Positions 1-8,649 are shown, numbered from the stretch's first letter. The stretch: DNA of 64,000 nucleotides from an uncultured Ruminococcus sp. (GCA_947345935.1 CAMZZN010000001.1:133086-197085), one strand, 5' to 3'. Notes: generated by a model not told the origin, from the sequence alone. A program made the numbers and translations.

Positions 1-467
1 ATCTCCGGGATTGGCTTGGCATCTTCCCGTGAAGCAAGCTGGATAAGACTGGGAATATCGCTTTCTTCGGAGTTTTTTACAGAATCTAGATCATTTTCGG
101 AGCCTGATGAGCCATTGTTTTTGCTGGTTTTATTTTTGTCAGGGTCAAATTCAGATATCTCAGTTTTATCTTTGTTGTCAATGTAGATTTTGTAACCCTG
201 AACAGAGCCTACGCCAACGATAGCAAGACATAGAACGAATATTGCGGATTTCAGGAAAAAATGTCTTCGCTTCTTTTTGGGTTTCGGACTGTTTTCAGAA
301 GTATATGCATAGGAATTGAGATCCGGAGTCCCCTGTTCTGATGTCTCCGGTCTGCGATAATAATTTTCATACGTTTTGCTTCCTATGTCGTCGGTATCGG
401 GCATTGTATCTGATTCGTTTATAAGTGTGTCCTGGTTATCGTCAGGATTTGTAAATATATCTGTCAT
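1..467 (-). CDS. N-terminal part of a membrane-anchored protein, possibly HtrA/DegP-like serine protease (truncated by window edge)
   Basis: The reading frame begins at an ATG at 467 (minus strand), preceded by an AAAGGAAG ribosome binding site, and runs off the window after about 155 codons. The visible part has an acidic, Ser/Pro/Tyr-rich cytoplasmic tail of about 75 residues, a Lys/Arg cluster (KPKKKRR), one hydrophobic segment (about 17 residues, residues 87-104) and a polar Ser/Asn/Asp-rich extracellular linker. This layout is usual for Gram-positive HtrA-type proteases, and the last residues resemble the lead-in to their catalytic domain, but no catalytic residue lies inside the window. 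Membrane anchoring is seen; the protease assignment is inference and other extracytoplasmic proteins are possible. Confidence 0.5.
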   Translation of the reverse strand, partial: MTDIFTNPDDNQDTLINESDTMPDTDDIGSKTYENYYRRPETSEQGTPDLNSYAYTSENSPKPKKKRRHFFLKSAIFVLCLAIVGVGSVQGYKIYIDNKDKTEISEFDPDKNKTSKNNGSSGSENDLDSVKNSEESDIPSLIQLASREDAKPIPE

Positions 468-610
468 AAGAACTTCCTTTCATTAATGTAATGAGTTTAT
501 CAGCTCTGTATCTTTTATTATAAGCTTTTATGTGATAATTTTATGATAACATATAGAAAAAATAAAAAAAATTGCATCTTTATTTTAATTATACTTGTCG
601 CTGGTACATA

Positions 611-640
611 AAAACTCCCGGAAATCCGGGAGTTTTTTTA
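611..640 (-). terminator. Intrinsic terminator of the thioesterase/LTA-synthase-like operon
   Basis: A perfect 11-bp stem (611-621 with 626-636) with loop AAAT, followed on the minus strand by a run of T. The hairpin abuts the thioesterase stop codon at 638-640. A-rich and T-rich flanks on both sides could let it act in both directions, but only the minus strand has a gene ending here. Confidence 0.8.
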
Positions 641-1030
641 TCTGATTTTTGCTTTAGTTTTTTCTGTAAATTCTCTGCCGTATACCAGGAACCTTTTATG
701 ATCTCCTTTTCCGATCAGACCGGTTTCGTCATAGGCACGGACATCAAAAGTAAATTCCCTGCCGTTTATTTCACGCAGGACTGCTTCCGCACGGACTGTC
801 ATTCCTTTCGGAGTTGCAGAAGTATGGACGATGTTCAGCATGATCCCAACAGTGGTCTCATCGTCTTCCATAAATTCTGCAAGGCAGCTGCACGCAGCCT
901 TTTCCATAAGCATTGCCATTACAGGAGTAGCCATGACTTCCAGAGTGCCGCTTCCGACATTGACGGCAAGTTCGTTTTCCGACACCGTCAGTTCAGCGCT
1001 GCCGACAGCGCCGGCTTCAATTTTCTTCAT
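638..1030 (-). CDS. Hotdog-fold thioesterase (FlK/4HBT-like)
   Basis: 130-aa soluble protein resembling the small single-domain thioesterases related to fluoroacetyl-CoA thioesterase. The features used are the Ala/Val-rich N-terminal strand region, the segment VMATPVMAMLMEKAA typical of the central hotdog helix, then VGIMLNIVHTSATPKG and an alternating-hydrophobic beta sheet. Such proteins hydrolyse acyl-CoA thioesters; the substrate cannot be read from sequence. I chose ATG 1030 rather than the longer start at 1045, because the GAGGAG just upstream, inside the last codons of the LTA-synthase-like gene, is well spaced for 1030. It sits 4 bp after the upstream stop, so the two are translationally close and share the terminator at 611-640. 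Confidence 0.75.
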   Translation of the reverse strand: MKKIEAGAVGSAELTVSENELAVNVGSGTLEVMATPVMAMLMEKAACSCLAEFMEDDETTVGIMLNIVHTSATPKGMTVRAEAVLREINGREFTFDVRAYDETGLIGKGDHKRFLVYGREFTEKTKAKIR

Positions 1031-1034
1031 TCGT

Positions 1035-2957
1035 TCACTCCTCAATTTCGGTAACCGGCGAATCAGAATATATATCTCCGATCACACGGTCATAGGTAAG
1101 TTCGTCAAGTTCTTCGACGTGTTCAATAGAAGGATCAAAAGCTGTGGAGTATATCGGAAGTTCTTTCATAAAATTCATCATTTTTTCAATAAACGTATCT
1201 CTTGGCGCATCGATTATATCAAGGAGAATGTATGGAACATAGAAGAAAGAGAATTTTTCGTCTGGAATTTTTGAAAGATCTGCGTCATAATTACTCCAGA
1301 AGAAGCATGTCTGTTCATAAAGGAGACTCTCTCTTTCTTCAGTAAGATCTATGTCGTTGTATACGCTCGTTTCATTTCTCAGTGAAGGGAAATGATCTCC
1401 TACAAAGAATACGAGAGTGGGTTCGTCAAGCTGTTCAAGCTGATTCAGAAATTTATCAAGAGCATCGTTAGAATATTGTATCCACTGGAGATAGTTGCCG
1501 AATTCATCGTCAGGATCTTCTCCGAGATTGTATGGCTGATGATTCTGCATAGTGGTAGTATGAATGTACATCGGATCGTCCGAATTATTCAGCAGATCAA
1601 TAAGCTGATTAAAAATGGTGGAATCATCTACGTATGTGCCGTAGTGTTCTACGTCAACAGTAAAGTCGGATTCATTTGTATCGTCGTCATGGAAAAGAAG
1701 ATTCTTGAAGCCAAAAAGAGGATATGTACTCTTTCTTCCGTAGAATGTCGGCTGAAACGGATGAACATATGCTGTATTGTATCCCCAGCTGTCGTAATAC
1801 TGTGCCATAGCCGGAAGATCGTGTTCCTTATTGAGTTCTCTCTGGGGCATATTTGGATCGTTGAGACCCTTTACAGGCAAACCGAAAAGAAGTTCAAATT
1901 CAGCACGTACGGTCCAGCTTGCAAACGTAGGAGTTATGATACGTCTGCTTGCTCCCTCCTGACAGGCTTTATCGAAATTCTTATACGCTTCGTCGTTTAT
2001 TCTGTCTTCTAACTCGTCGAAAACACGGAAATCTGCAAACGATTCGCTCATTATAACAATAACGTTCGGCTTTACTCCTCCGTTGAAATTTCCGCTTGTA
2101 ACAGGAGAAGTATTTTTTAGATAATCCTGAACGTGATCTTTGCTGTAATCTTCAGGCTCCTTGAGTCTATGCTCATAATCCTCTGAGAGAGTCTGAAGAA
2201 GGAATCCTATAAATCCGTTTTTGTTGAATTTTTCGTTGATCTTGCTCTGTCTTATCGTATATGTATCGTCGATTCCGAAGGCTGAATAAGCAGTTCTGTA
2301 AAAAGGAGGACACATAACGAATCCGAAAGCGATGAGAACGAATACGGCGCCAATTGATACTCTTGGAATCGGTTTCCACTTTACCTTGGGGTTGAAGAAA
2401 TAAATAAGTAAAATCGCTGCGATGACAATCAGATAACACAAAACAAGATCCCAGGTGATCTTTATGTATGCAAATGAAGTCAGGCTTTTAACGCTGCGGA
2501 ACAGCTTCATATCTGAAATTATAAGATGGTTGCCGTTGGTGTTGTATTTGAAACGTTCAGTAGTACTCAAAGCAAGGTATATAAAACTTTCAATTAATAC
2601 AGTGATCCAACCCGTCCTGAATATTGCAAGAAAAAAAGCAAAAATCAGATAAGTTATAGCGAGACCAAACAGCATTGGTCCGAAGTGGTGACCCCACATA
2701 CTGAAATATCGTGTAACGCTGCATCCCTGAATTATTTCTGCCATTGACAAGATAAAGACGGGGAAGATTATAAGCAGTGCATAATTGAGTTTTTTGAATT
2801 TTTCAGTTCGCTCCCCACGTCTCTGATTGAATAATTTAAATTTTCTGAAACGTTCCTTCTGTTCAGAAACATCTGTCTCCTCCGGTACTTCGGCAATATC
2901 CGGCATATTTCCTTTTGCCCCGGCAGACTGCTTATGTTTAATTGATTTATCAGCCAT
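1035..2957 (-). CDS. LTA synthase family membrane sulfatase-fold phosphoglycerol transferase
   Basis: 640-aa polytopic protein. An N-terminal cytoplasmic tail (about 55 residues) is followed by about five hydrophobic segments (residues about 57-75, 92-112, 117-132, 170-188, 198-216) and a large extracellular alkaline-phosphatase-superfamily domain from about residue 298. Metal and nucleophile motifs are present: NVIVIMSESF, the SWTVRAEFE segment carrying the likely catalytic Thr, HTTTMQNHQPY and FFVGDHFPS. The family transfers glycerophosphate from phosphatidylglycerol to teichoic-type polymers or glycolipids. The exact polymer is not predictable, and the 640-aa length matches LtaS-like enzymes. 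The start has an AAGGGATG site. Probable operon with the thioesterase downstream. Confidence 0.88.
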   Translation of the reverse strand: MADKSIKHKQSAGAKGNMPDIAEVPEETDVSEQKERFRKFKLFNQRRGERTEKFKKLNYALLIIFPVFILSMAEIIQGCSVTRYFSMWGHHFGPMLFGLAITYLIFAFFLAIFRTGWITVLIESFIYLALSTTERFKYNTNGNHLIISDMKLFRSVKSLTSFAYIKITWDLVLCYLIVIAAILLIYFFNPKVKWKPIPRVSIGAVFVLIAFGFVMCPPFYRTAYSAFGIDDTYTIRQSKINEKFNKNGFIGFLLQTLSEDYEHRLKEPEDYSKDHVQDYLKNTSPVTSGNFNGGVKPNVIVIMSESFADFRVFDELEDRINDEAYKNFDKACQEGASRRIITPTFASWTVRAEFELLFGLPVKGLNDPNMPQRELNKEHDLPAMAQYYDSWGYNTAYVHPFQPTFYGRKSTYPLFGFKNLLFHDDDTNESDFTVDVEHYGTYVDDSTIFNQLIDLLNNSDDPMYIHTTTMQNHQPYNLGEDPDDEFGNYLQWIQYSNDALDKFLNQLEQLDEPTLVFFVGDHFPSLRNETSVYNDIDLTEERESLLYEQTCFFWSNYDADLSKIPDEKFSFFYVPYILLDIIDAPRDTFIEKMMNFMKELPIYSTAFDPSIEHVEELDELTYDRVIGDIYSDSPVTEIEE

Positions 2958-3027
2958 TTGTTATCATCCCTTTTAATTATTTTATCATTTTTATATTTTA
3001 TCTCCAAAAACTCCGGTTAGTATTTAT

Positions 3028-3056
3028 AATATATCACAAATCAAAATAAAGTGCAA
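3028..3056 (-). promoter_or_regulatory. Candidate promoter for the LTA-synthase-like gene
   Basis: On the minus strand, a TATATT -10 (3028-3033) and a weak TTGCAC -35 (3051-3056) are separated by 17 bp. It lies in the 204-bp AT-rich spacer upstream of the gene. The -35 is poor, so this is tentative. Confidence 0.4.
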
Positions 3057-3161
3057 GTGCTCTCAAAAAATATCACAATTCTGTAATTATTTTCGTCGTA
3101 TTAGTAATACCATACTGAAAAAGGAGACTTGTTTTGTGCAAATTTAACACGAATTTTCTAA

Positions 3162-3869
3162 TCATATAACCAAACCGCCGTTGACAGCAATAACCTGACC
3201 TGTAATATATTCAGCCTGATCTGATGCCAGGAATGATGCAGCGTCGGCTATATGCCTGGGTTCTCCGAAGATGCCGAGGGGGATATCGTCACGGATCAGA
3301 TCAAGATCTTCCGGTGAATAGCGGTTGTTCATTTCTGTCATAATGAAGCCGGGCGCTATGCAGTTTACCCGTATTCCCGATGGTGCAACTTCCTTTGCCA
3401 AAGCTTTGGTAAAGCCTATTATCCCGGCTTTTGACGCAGAATAGTCTACTTCACAGGACGCTCCGCACTGTCCCCACATTGAGGAAATATTTATAATGCA
3501 TCCTGATTTCCGGCGTATCATAGCGGGCAGAACGGCACGTGAGCAGTTCATGACGCCCCACAGGTTTACGTCAAGGAGTTTCCTTGCTCTTTCAGAGGAT
3601 AAGTGCGTAAAAAGCTCTGTTTCCGATATGCCGGCATTATTTACAAGAAGATCTATTTTTCCGGTTTTTTCAATTGCTGTTGTTGTTTCAGTATTGTCTG
3701 ATACATCAAATCCAAGCGCTGTAGCGTGAAGTTCCTCGGCAAGAGCTTCGGCTTTTTTTTGCGAATGATGATAATTTATAATAACGGCGTATCCGTCTGC
3801 GGCAAGACGGCGGCATATAGCTTCTCCTATACCTCCGGCACCGCCTGTTACAAGTGCAGTTTTTAACAT
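3162..3869 (-). CDS. Short-chain dehydrogenase/reductase, FabG-like
   Basis: 235-aa classical SDR. The N-terminal Rossmann cofactor motif is TGGAGGIG, followed by the NNAG motif, the catalytic Ser in the NISSMWGQCG segment and YSASK with catalytic Tyr and Lys, then the PG segment and a C-terminal VNGG. Residues favour NADP(H)-dependent 3-oxoacyl-ACP reductase-like activity. The gene stands alone and divergent from the cdd cluster, not in a fatty-acid operon, so the substrate may be another oxo- or hydroxy-compound. The start ATG at 3869 follows GGAGGG. Confident of family, not of substrate. Confidence 0.85.
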   Translation of the reverse strand: MLKTALVTGGAGGIGEAICRRLAADGYAVIINYHHSQKKAEALAEELHATALGFDVSDNTETTTAIEKTGKIDLLVNNAGISETELFTHLSSERARKLLDVNLWGVMNCSRAVLPAMIRRKSGCIINISSMWGQCGASCEVDYSASKAGIIGFTKALAKEVAPSGIRVNCIAPGFIMTEMNNRYSPEDLDLIRDDIPLGIFGEPRHIADAASFLASDQAEYITGQVIAVNGGLVI

Positions 3870-3889
3870 ATTTATCCCTCCGACTTTAA

Positions 3890-3918
3890 ATTATACCACA
3901 AAATATTTAGAAAATCCA
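3890..3918 (-). promoter_or_regulatory. Candidate promoter for the SDR gene
   Basis: Minus-strand extended -10 TGG-TATAAT (the hexamer at 3890-3895) with a weak TGGATT -35 at 17 bp (3913-3918). Confidence 0.45.
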
Positions 3919-3928
3919 GTGGTAATAC

Positions 3929-3957
3929 TTGAAAAATTTCTGAAAACATGATATAAT
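3929..3957 (+). promoter_or_regulatory. Promoter of the DUF896-cdd-radical SAM operon
   Basis: TTGAAA (3929-3934), a 17-bp spacer and TATAAT (3952-3957) with an upstream TGA forming an extended -10. It lies 30 bp before the first gene. Confidence 0.75.
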
Positions 3958-3987
3958 TAATACAATAATTTTTGCAGAGGTGATTTT

Positions 3988-4191
3988 ATGGATCAGAAAA
4001 AGATAGATCGTATAAACGAACTTGCACGGAAGTCAAAAAACAGCGGACTTACAGAGGAAGAAAAGGCGGAGCAGACGCTCCTGCGCAATGAGTACAGAAT
4101 GTCCGTGACCGGCAGTCTTGCCGCTCAGCTTAACAATACATATATAATGACACCCGACGGAAAAAAGCATAAATTAGGAAAGAACGGGTGA
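3988..4191 (+). CDS. DUF896 family protein (YnzC-like)
   Basis: 67-aa protein matching the small DUF896/YnzC family of Firmicutes in length and pattern. A basic helix-turn ([10 protein letters not shown]), TEEEKAEQ and a second helix RNEYR come before the family-typical TPDGKKHK tail. B. subtilis YnzC is a two-helix bundle of unknown function. The start ATG follows GAGGTG. Its stop overlaps the Shine-Dalgarno region of cdd, so the two are likely translationally coupled. Confidence 0.88.
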   Translation: MDQKKIDRINELARKSKNSGLTEEEKAEQTLLRNEYRMSVTGSLAAQLNNTYIMTPDGKKHKLGKNG

Positions 4192-4195
4192 TTCT

Positions 4196-4591
4196 GTGAC
4201 AAACGGAGAACTTTTTTCAATGGCAGTAAGCGCCGCCGGAAATTCTTACAGCCCCTATTCCAGATTCAGTGTAGGAGCTGCGCTTCTTACGGCTGACGGC
4301 AGGATCTTTACCGGATGCAATATTGAAAACGCCTCATTTTCTCTTACCAACTGCGCCGAGCGTACAGCGTTGTTCAAGGCTGTTTCGGAGGGAGTCAGAG
4401 ATTTCAGAGCCATTGCCGTAGCAGGCGGCGTCGGCGGTGATTTTTCAAAAAGATGCGTTCCCTGCGGAGCTTGTTTACAAGTTCTGAGGGAATTCTGCGG
4501 AGACGATTTTGTAATAATCCTTTCGGACGGATGGTTTCGCCTCGCAGACTTTCTGCCAATGCAGTTCTGCGGTGACAATATAAAAAAATAA
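4196..4591 (+). CDS. cdd: Cytidine deaminase
   Basis: 131-aa enzyme of pyrimidine salvage that converts cytidine or deoxycytidine to the uridine form. It has the homotetrameric-class signature: SPYSRFSVGAAL, the zinc/catalytic segment NCAERTALF (Cys and the catalytic Glu) and PCGACLQVLREFC supplying two more zinc Cys. The length is normal for the small class. The start is GTG at 4196, 4 bp after the DUF896 stop, with GGGTGA overlapping that stop as ribosome binding site. Cotranscribed with the next gene (9-bp gap). Confidence 0.93.
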   Translation: MTNGELFSMAVSAAGNSYSPYSRFSVGAALLTADGRIFTGCNIENASFSLTNCAERTALFKAVSEGVRDFRAIAVAGGVGGDFSKRCVPCGACLQVLREFCGDDFVIILSDGWFRLADFLPMQFCGDNIKK

Positions 4592-4600
4592 GGAGTAATT

Positions 4601-6442
4601 ATGTTAAAAGAAAAAATAGAAAAACATCTGCTTGAAGTCCAGAAGCCGTCACGCTATATAGGCGGCGAAACAGGCAGCATTGTCAAGGATGCCTCGAAGG
4701 TGGATGTACGCTTTGCCTTTTGTTTCCCGGATACATATGATATAGGTATGTCTCACCTGGGGATGAAAATACTTTACTCGCTTATCAACGAACGTGAGAA
4801 TTATTGGTGTGAGCGCTGTTTTGCTCCGTCTGAGGATTTTGAGGCTGTGATGCGTGAAAATGATATTCCGCTTTACGCTCTTGAAAGTCTTGATCCAATA
4901 AAGGATTTTGACTTTATAGGCTTTACCATGCAGTATGAGCTTTCTTATACGAATGTACTGAATATGCTTGATCTTGCGGGAATTCCGGTATTTTCCGCCG
5001 AAAGAGGCGACGAACTTACAGGTATCGTCGTTGCCGGAGGACCGTGCGTATGCAATCCTGAACCGCTTGCAGATTTCTTTGATCTTTTCATACTCGGAGA
5101 AGGTGAAGAAGTTAATCTGGAACTTATGGATCTTTATTATGAAGTGAAAAAACAGGGCGCTTCAAGAAAGGAATTTCTCCTGAAAGCCTCTCAGATAGAG
5201 GGAATCTACGTTCCGTCGCTCTACGAATTCAGTTACAATGAGAACGGTACAATTGCCGGTGTAACGCCTTTGAACGGAGCACCGCCGGTTGTCCGGAAAC
5301 GCATTATAAAAGACTTCGATAAGGTATATTATCCGGATAATTTTGTTCTTCCGTTTACGGAAATAGTTCACGACCGTGCTTCTGTCGAGGTTCTGCGAGG
5401 ATGCATACGTGGCTGCCGGTTCTGTCAGGCAGGATTCATTTACCGGCCTTTTCGTGAGAAAAATCCTGATACTATATGCCGTGAGACAAAAACTCTATGT
5501 GAGAACACAGGATATGATGAAGTCTCCCTGGTTTCTCTCAGCACAAGCGACCATAAGCAGATAGACGAGATGCTTTCAAAGCTTATCGACTATACGGCGG
5601 CGGAAAGGATCAATCTTTCTCTTCCGTCGCTCCGTGTGGATAATTTTTCTGAATCTCTCCTGGAGAAGATCAAGAAAGTTCGAAAAAGCGGTCTTACTTT
5701 TGCTGCTGAGGGCGGTACGCAGCGGCTGCGTGACGTTATTAATAAAAACGTCAGTGAGGAAGAGATAATGAATACCTGCCGTATCGCTTTTGCGGGGGGA
5801 TATTCCGCAGTAAAGCTATATTTCATGATGGGGCTGCCGACGGAGACAGACGATGATATCAGGGGAATCGCCGATCTGGCGCAGCGTATCGTCGATTTGT
5901 TTTACAGTATCGGGAATCGTCCGAAAGGAAAGGGAGTTCAGGTATCTATCAGTGTCGCTACTTTCGTTCCGAAGCCCTTTACACCGTTTCAGTTCGAGCC
6001 GCAGGATACACGTGAGATGATCGAACATAAGCAGAAGCTTCTTATGGATTCCGTCAAGACAAAAAAAATAAAGGTGAGTTATCACGATCCGAATGTGAGT
6101 ATGCTGGAAGTGATACTTGCAAAAGGCGACCGCAGGCTTTGCAAGGCGGTATATGCGGCATGGAAAAAAGGATGTAAATTCGACAGCTGGGATGAGTACT
6201 TTCAGTTTGACAAGTGGATGGAAGCTTTTGAGGAATGCGGTATTGATCCGGCATTCTATGCCAACAGACGCTTTGAATATGACGAAATACTGCCGTGGGA
6301 TCACCTTGATTACTACATTTCAAAAGAATTCTTTATCCGTGAGAACAAGACGGCTCACAAAGCAATAACTACCCCGAACTGCCGTCTGAAGTGCTCAGGC
6401 TGCGGCATAACGGCAAGAACAGGAGGCAGATGTTTTGAATAG
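4601..6442 (+). CDS. TIGR03960-type B12-binding/radical SAM protein
   Basis: 613-aa protein. It has an N-terminal B12-binding-like region with alternating strands and helices, then a radical SAM core with CIRGCRFCQAG (CxxxCxxC, about residues 268-275) ligating the 4Fe-4S cluster, and a TIM-barrel with TFAAEGGTQRLR. The C-terminal tail has a second Cys cluster (CRLKCSGCGI). This is the conserved family normally paired with the DUF2344/TIGR03936 partner encoded next. The substrate is unknown; links to RNA or ribosome maturation are often suggested because of gene context. It overlaps the next gene by 8 bp. Confidence 0.88.
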   Translation: MLKEKIEKHLLEVQKPSRYIGGETGSIVKDASKVDVRFAFCFPDTYDIGMSHLGMKILYSLINERENYWCERCFAPSEDFEAVMRENDIPLYALESLDPIKDFDFIGFTMQYELSYTNVLNMLDLAGIPVFSAERGDELTGIVVAGGPCVCNPEPLADFFDLFILGEGEEVNLELMDLYYEVKKQGASRKEFLLKASQIEGIYVPSLYEFSYNENGTIAGVTPLNGAPPVVRKRIIKDFDKVYYPDNFVLPFTEIVHDRASVEVLRGCIRGCRFCQAGFIYRPFREKNPDTICRETKTLCENTGYDEVSLVSLSTSDHKQIDEMLSKLIDYTAAERINLSLPSLRVDNFSESLLEKIKKVRKSGLTFAAEGGTQRLRDVINKNVSEEEIMNTCRIAFAGGYSAVKLYFMMGLPTETDDDIRGIADLAQRIVDLFYSIGNRPKGKGVQVSISVATFVPKPFTPFQFEPQDTREMIEHKQKLLMDSVKTKKIKVSYHDPNVSMLEVILAKGDRRLCKAVYAAWKKGCKFDSWDEYFQFDKWMEAFEECGIDPAFYANRRFEYDEILPWDHLDYYISKEFFIRENKTAHKAITTPNCRLKCSGCGITARTGGRCFE

Positions 6443-7091
6443 AGTCAGAGCTGTTTTTGAAAAAAAAGGACGTGCAAAGTATATTTCTCACCTTGACCTT
6501 AACAGATGTATGTTAAGGATCTTCCGCCGTTCCGGACTTCCGGTATGGTATACAGAGGGATTCAATCCACATCCATACTACTCTTTCGCCCTGGCTCTTT
6601 CACTGGGGTTTGAAAGCAGCTGCGAGATACTTGACTTCAACATAACTGATGATTCAATGACAATGGACGAAATAAGAGACAGGCTTAACAAGGTCATGCC
6701 GAAGGATATGGGAATCGTTTCAGTAAAACCACAGAAGCTGAAGATAACGGAGATCGCCAAAGCAGAGTACGCCGTTTCTCTGGCATCGGAAAATACGGAA
6801 AAGCTTCTTGCCGATGTGCAGGCGCTTATGAATTCAGATGAGATATTTGTTGAGAAAAAAACAAAAAGGGGATTTAAGCAGGTTGATATAAAACCTGACA
6901 CAGAGCTTGTTGAGTGTGAGAAAAACGGAGCATTTCTGGAGATCGTCTTGCGGCTTCCTGCCGGAACACAGACAAATTATAATCCTACGCTCTTTCTGGA
7001 TGCTCTGAAAAATGCCGGATCACAGCCTTTTACGGTTGAAATAATACGCAGAACAGGAATTTTATGCAAAAATAATGAAATTTTTTCATAA
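6435..7091 (+). CDS. TIGR03936/DUF2344 radical SAM-associated protein
   Basis: 218-aa partner of the preceding radical SAM protein. Family features are the N-terminal RAVFEKKGRAKYISHLDLNR, then WYTEGFNPHPYYSFALALSLG. The start is TTG at 6435, set by a perfect AGGAGG (6421-6426) inside the 3' end of the upstream gene, so translation is coupled. In other Firmicutes this pair precedes ribosomal protein genes (often rplU-rpmA); here rplS follows. Function unknown. Confidence 0.85.
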   Translation: MNRVRAVFEKKGRAKYISHLDLNRCMLRIFRRSGLPVWYTEGFNPHPYYSFALALSLGFESSCEILDFNITDDSMTMDEIRDRLNKVMPKDMGIVSVKPQKLKITEIAKAEYAVSLASENTEKLLADVQALMNSDEIFVEKKTKRGFKQVDIKPDTELVECEKNGAFLEIVLRLPAGTQTNYNPTLFLDALKNAGSQPFTVEIIRRTGILCKNNEIFS

Positions 7092-7097
7092 AAACAC

Positions 7098-7126
7098 TTG
7101 CATTTTTTTCTGAAATATGGTATGAT
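7098..7126 (+). promoter_or_regulatory. Promoter of rplS
   Basis: TTGCAT (7098-7103), exactly 17 bp, then TATGAT (7121-7126), just after the DUF2344 stop codon. Predicted transcription start about 7133. Confidence 0.75.
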
Positions 7127-7132
7127 ATAAAA

Positions 7133-7336
7133 GCATTTGAAATCCGTCTGGCGTTTTGTGCGTACAGATGAGAGTTAATGCCGAAAGACATTAAATCGGA
7201 CAGTCCGCTGCCTGTATATACGGAGTGATCCGTATAGCGTCATTGACGCATATTCACATTTTTCCGCAGATGCCCAATGCTGAAAGGCTTTTGCAGAACG
7301 GGTAAGAATGTCCGGAAATTTTAGGAGGAAATTAAA
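7133..7336 (+). ncRNA. Structured 5' leader of rplS (candidate ribosomal protein leader)
   Basis: About 204 untranslated nt between the promoter and rplS are rich in hairpins. Examples are TTAATG/CATTAA (about 7176-7195), TATACGGA/TCCGTATA with loop GTGA (7217-7236) and GCGTC/GACGC (7237-7249), plus a longer-range pairing of TTTCCG (about 7260-7266) with CGGAAA just before the Shine-Dalgarno site. An L19 leader family that autoregulates rplS is known in Firmicutes. Membership here is inferred from position and structure, not from a covariance model. Confidence 0.55.
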
Positions 7337-7681
7337 ATGGATGCACTCAAATTAATCAGCGAGTCAAGCATGAAGGAAAATGTTCCGCAGTTCAACATCG
7401 GTGATACCGTAAAGGTTCACGTACAGATCAAGGAAGGCGACAAGAGCCGTATCCAGGTATTTGAGGGAACTGTTATTGCCAAGAAGCACGGCGGAATCAG
7501 CGAGACATTTACCGTAAGACGTGTTGCGCACGGATGCGGAATCGAAAGAGTATTCCCTCTTCACTCTCCTGTTGTTGACAAGGTAGAGGTTGTAAGACGT
7601 GGTAAAGTTCGCAGAGCTAAGCTTTATTACCTCAGAGACAGAGTTGGTAAGGCTGCTAAGGTTAAGGAACAGATCCGCTGA
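7337..7681 (+). CDS. rplS: 50S ribosomal protein L19
   Basis: 114-aa ribosomal protein located at the 30S-50S interface. Whole-length match to L19: [36 protein letters not shown], the [21 protein letters not shown] signature and the basic C-terminus [14 protein letters not shown]. The start follows TTAGGAGG. It is transcribed from its own promoter with a structured leader. The usual trmD neighbour is absent; signal peptidase and rbgA follow, an order common in Clostridia. Confidence 0.97.
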   Translation: MDALKLISESSMKENVPQFNIGDTVKVHVQIKEGDKSRIQVFEGTVIAKKHGGISETFTVRRVAHGCGIERVFPLHSPVVDKVEVVRRGKVRRAKLYYLRDRVGKAAKVKEQIR

Positions 7682-7740
7682 TCGGATACAGACGGGGTTC
7701 AGTCGGTTTATGCCGGCTGAACTAAGCTGTCTTGAATCAG

Positions 7741-7877
7741 AGAGCCTGTCCCGGATTGCTGCAATGCGGTTTTTGAAGTACTGTGTTTGATTTTCAGCCA
7801 TATTGTCAGTATCAGTATGCCTGCAAACGACCGACTTGTCTGCCGCATCCTTACAGCAGACCAGGGACAGGCTTTTT
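7741..7877 (+). ncRNA. Rod-like structured RNA between rplS and lepB (6S-like architecture, unassigned)
   Basis: Nested helices fold 7743-7873 into one long rod: 7743-7752 with 7864-7873 (10 bp, perfect), 7756-7761 with 7854-7859, 7764-7769 with 7843-7848, 7785-7789 with 7824-7828, 7795-7797 with 7821-7823, and 7799-7805 with 7813-7819 closing a 7-nt loop. A large symmetric internal bubble (7770-7784 opposite 7829-7842) sits mid-rod, and five T follow the closing stem. Upstream, 7697-7706 pairs with 7713-7722 as a separate hairpin lacking a T-run. No promoter is visible, so it could be processed from the rplS transcript or act as a terminator/attenuator before lepB. 6S RNA has this shape but is usually longer. 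Confidence 0.45.
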
Positions 7878-7901
7878 ACTATATATTACAGGAGGATTAT
7901 C

Positions 7902-8630
7902 ATGAACGAAAATAAAGATCTGGAAATAGAAAAAGACGAGGATGCTCCTGAAAACGAGCCGGAAACAGCGTCTCCGCAGAATTCGGAGGCAGGTCAGGAG
8001 ATCGCCGGTAAGAATAAAAACGGTAAGTTTCTGAGAGATGTAATGGATATAGTAGAATCAACTATGATGACTATATTCGTTATCATGATGATATTTACTT
8101 ATCTGCTGCATCCGGTAAACGTGAAGGGCGAGTCCATGCAGCCTACTCTGATGGATTATGACAGGATCCTTATGACTACAGTTTATTTTAAACTGGAATA
8201 CGGCGATATTGTTATCGTGGACAACGATGCGGCATACGATCTCGATGAAAACGGAGACCCCGTTGCTGTGGATATTGACGGCAGGCAGCTTGACGAATGT
8301 ATTATCAAGCGTGTAATAGCAACAGGCGGACAGACGATTGATATCCGTGACGGAAAAGTTTATGTTGACGAAAAAGAACTTGATGAACCGTATATAGCCA
8401 AAGGAGCACGCACATATCCTTTGAACGGATTTAATAACAAATATCCGATCACTATTCCTGAGGGCTATTACTTTGTAATGGGCGATAATCGTGAACGCTC
8501 TTCGGACAGCCGTCATGCCGATGTGGGACTTATCAAGAAATCTCAGATTTACGGAAAGGCTCTCGTAAGATATTCACCTCTCAGCAAATTTAAATTTTTG
8601 TGGGATACTGAAGACGAGTCGGCAGAATAA
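7902..8630 (+). CDS. lepB: Signal peptidase I
   Basis: 242-aa type I signal peptidase, removing signal peptides from exported proteins. An acidic cytoplasmic tail of about 45 residues and a single membrane segment (TIFVIMMIFTYLL) precede the extracellular catalytic domain. Box B has the Ser nucleophile (GESMQPTL), box D the Lys base (CIIKRVIATGGQ), and box E is GDNRERSSDSR. I chose ATG 7902, preceded by AGGAGG, over an in-frame upstream start at 7803 that lies in the RNA structure. A second, shorter paralogue follows 19 bp later. Confidence 0.92.
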   Translation: MNENKDLEIEKDEDAPENEPETASPQNSEAGQEIAGKNKNGKFLRDVMDIVESTMMTIFVIMMIFTYLLHPVNVKGESMQPTLMDYDRILMTTVYFKLEYGDIVIVDNDAAYDLDENGDPVAVDIDGRQLDECIIKRVIATGGQTIDIRDGKVYVDEKELDEPYIAKGARTYPLNGFNNKYPITIPEGYYFVMGDNRERSSDSRHADVGLIKKSQIYGKALVRYSPLSKFKFLWDTEDESAE

Positions 8631-8649
8631 TAACGTTTTCTGAGTTGTA

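Noticed and set aside
572..1274. Plus-strand ORFs opposite the thioesterase and LTA-synthase-like genes
   Set aside because: Antisense shadows of clear genes with no ribosome binding site or domain features.
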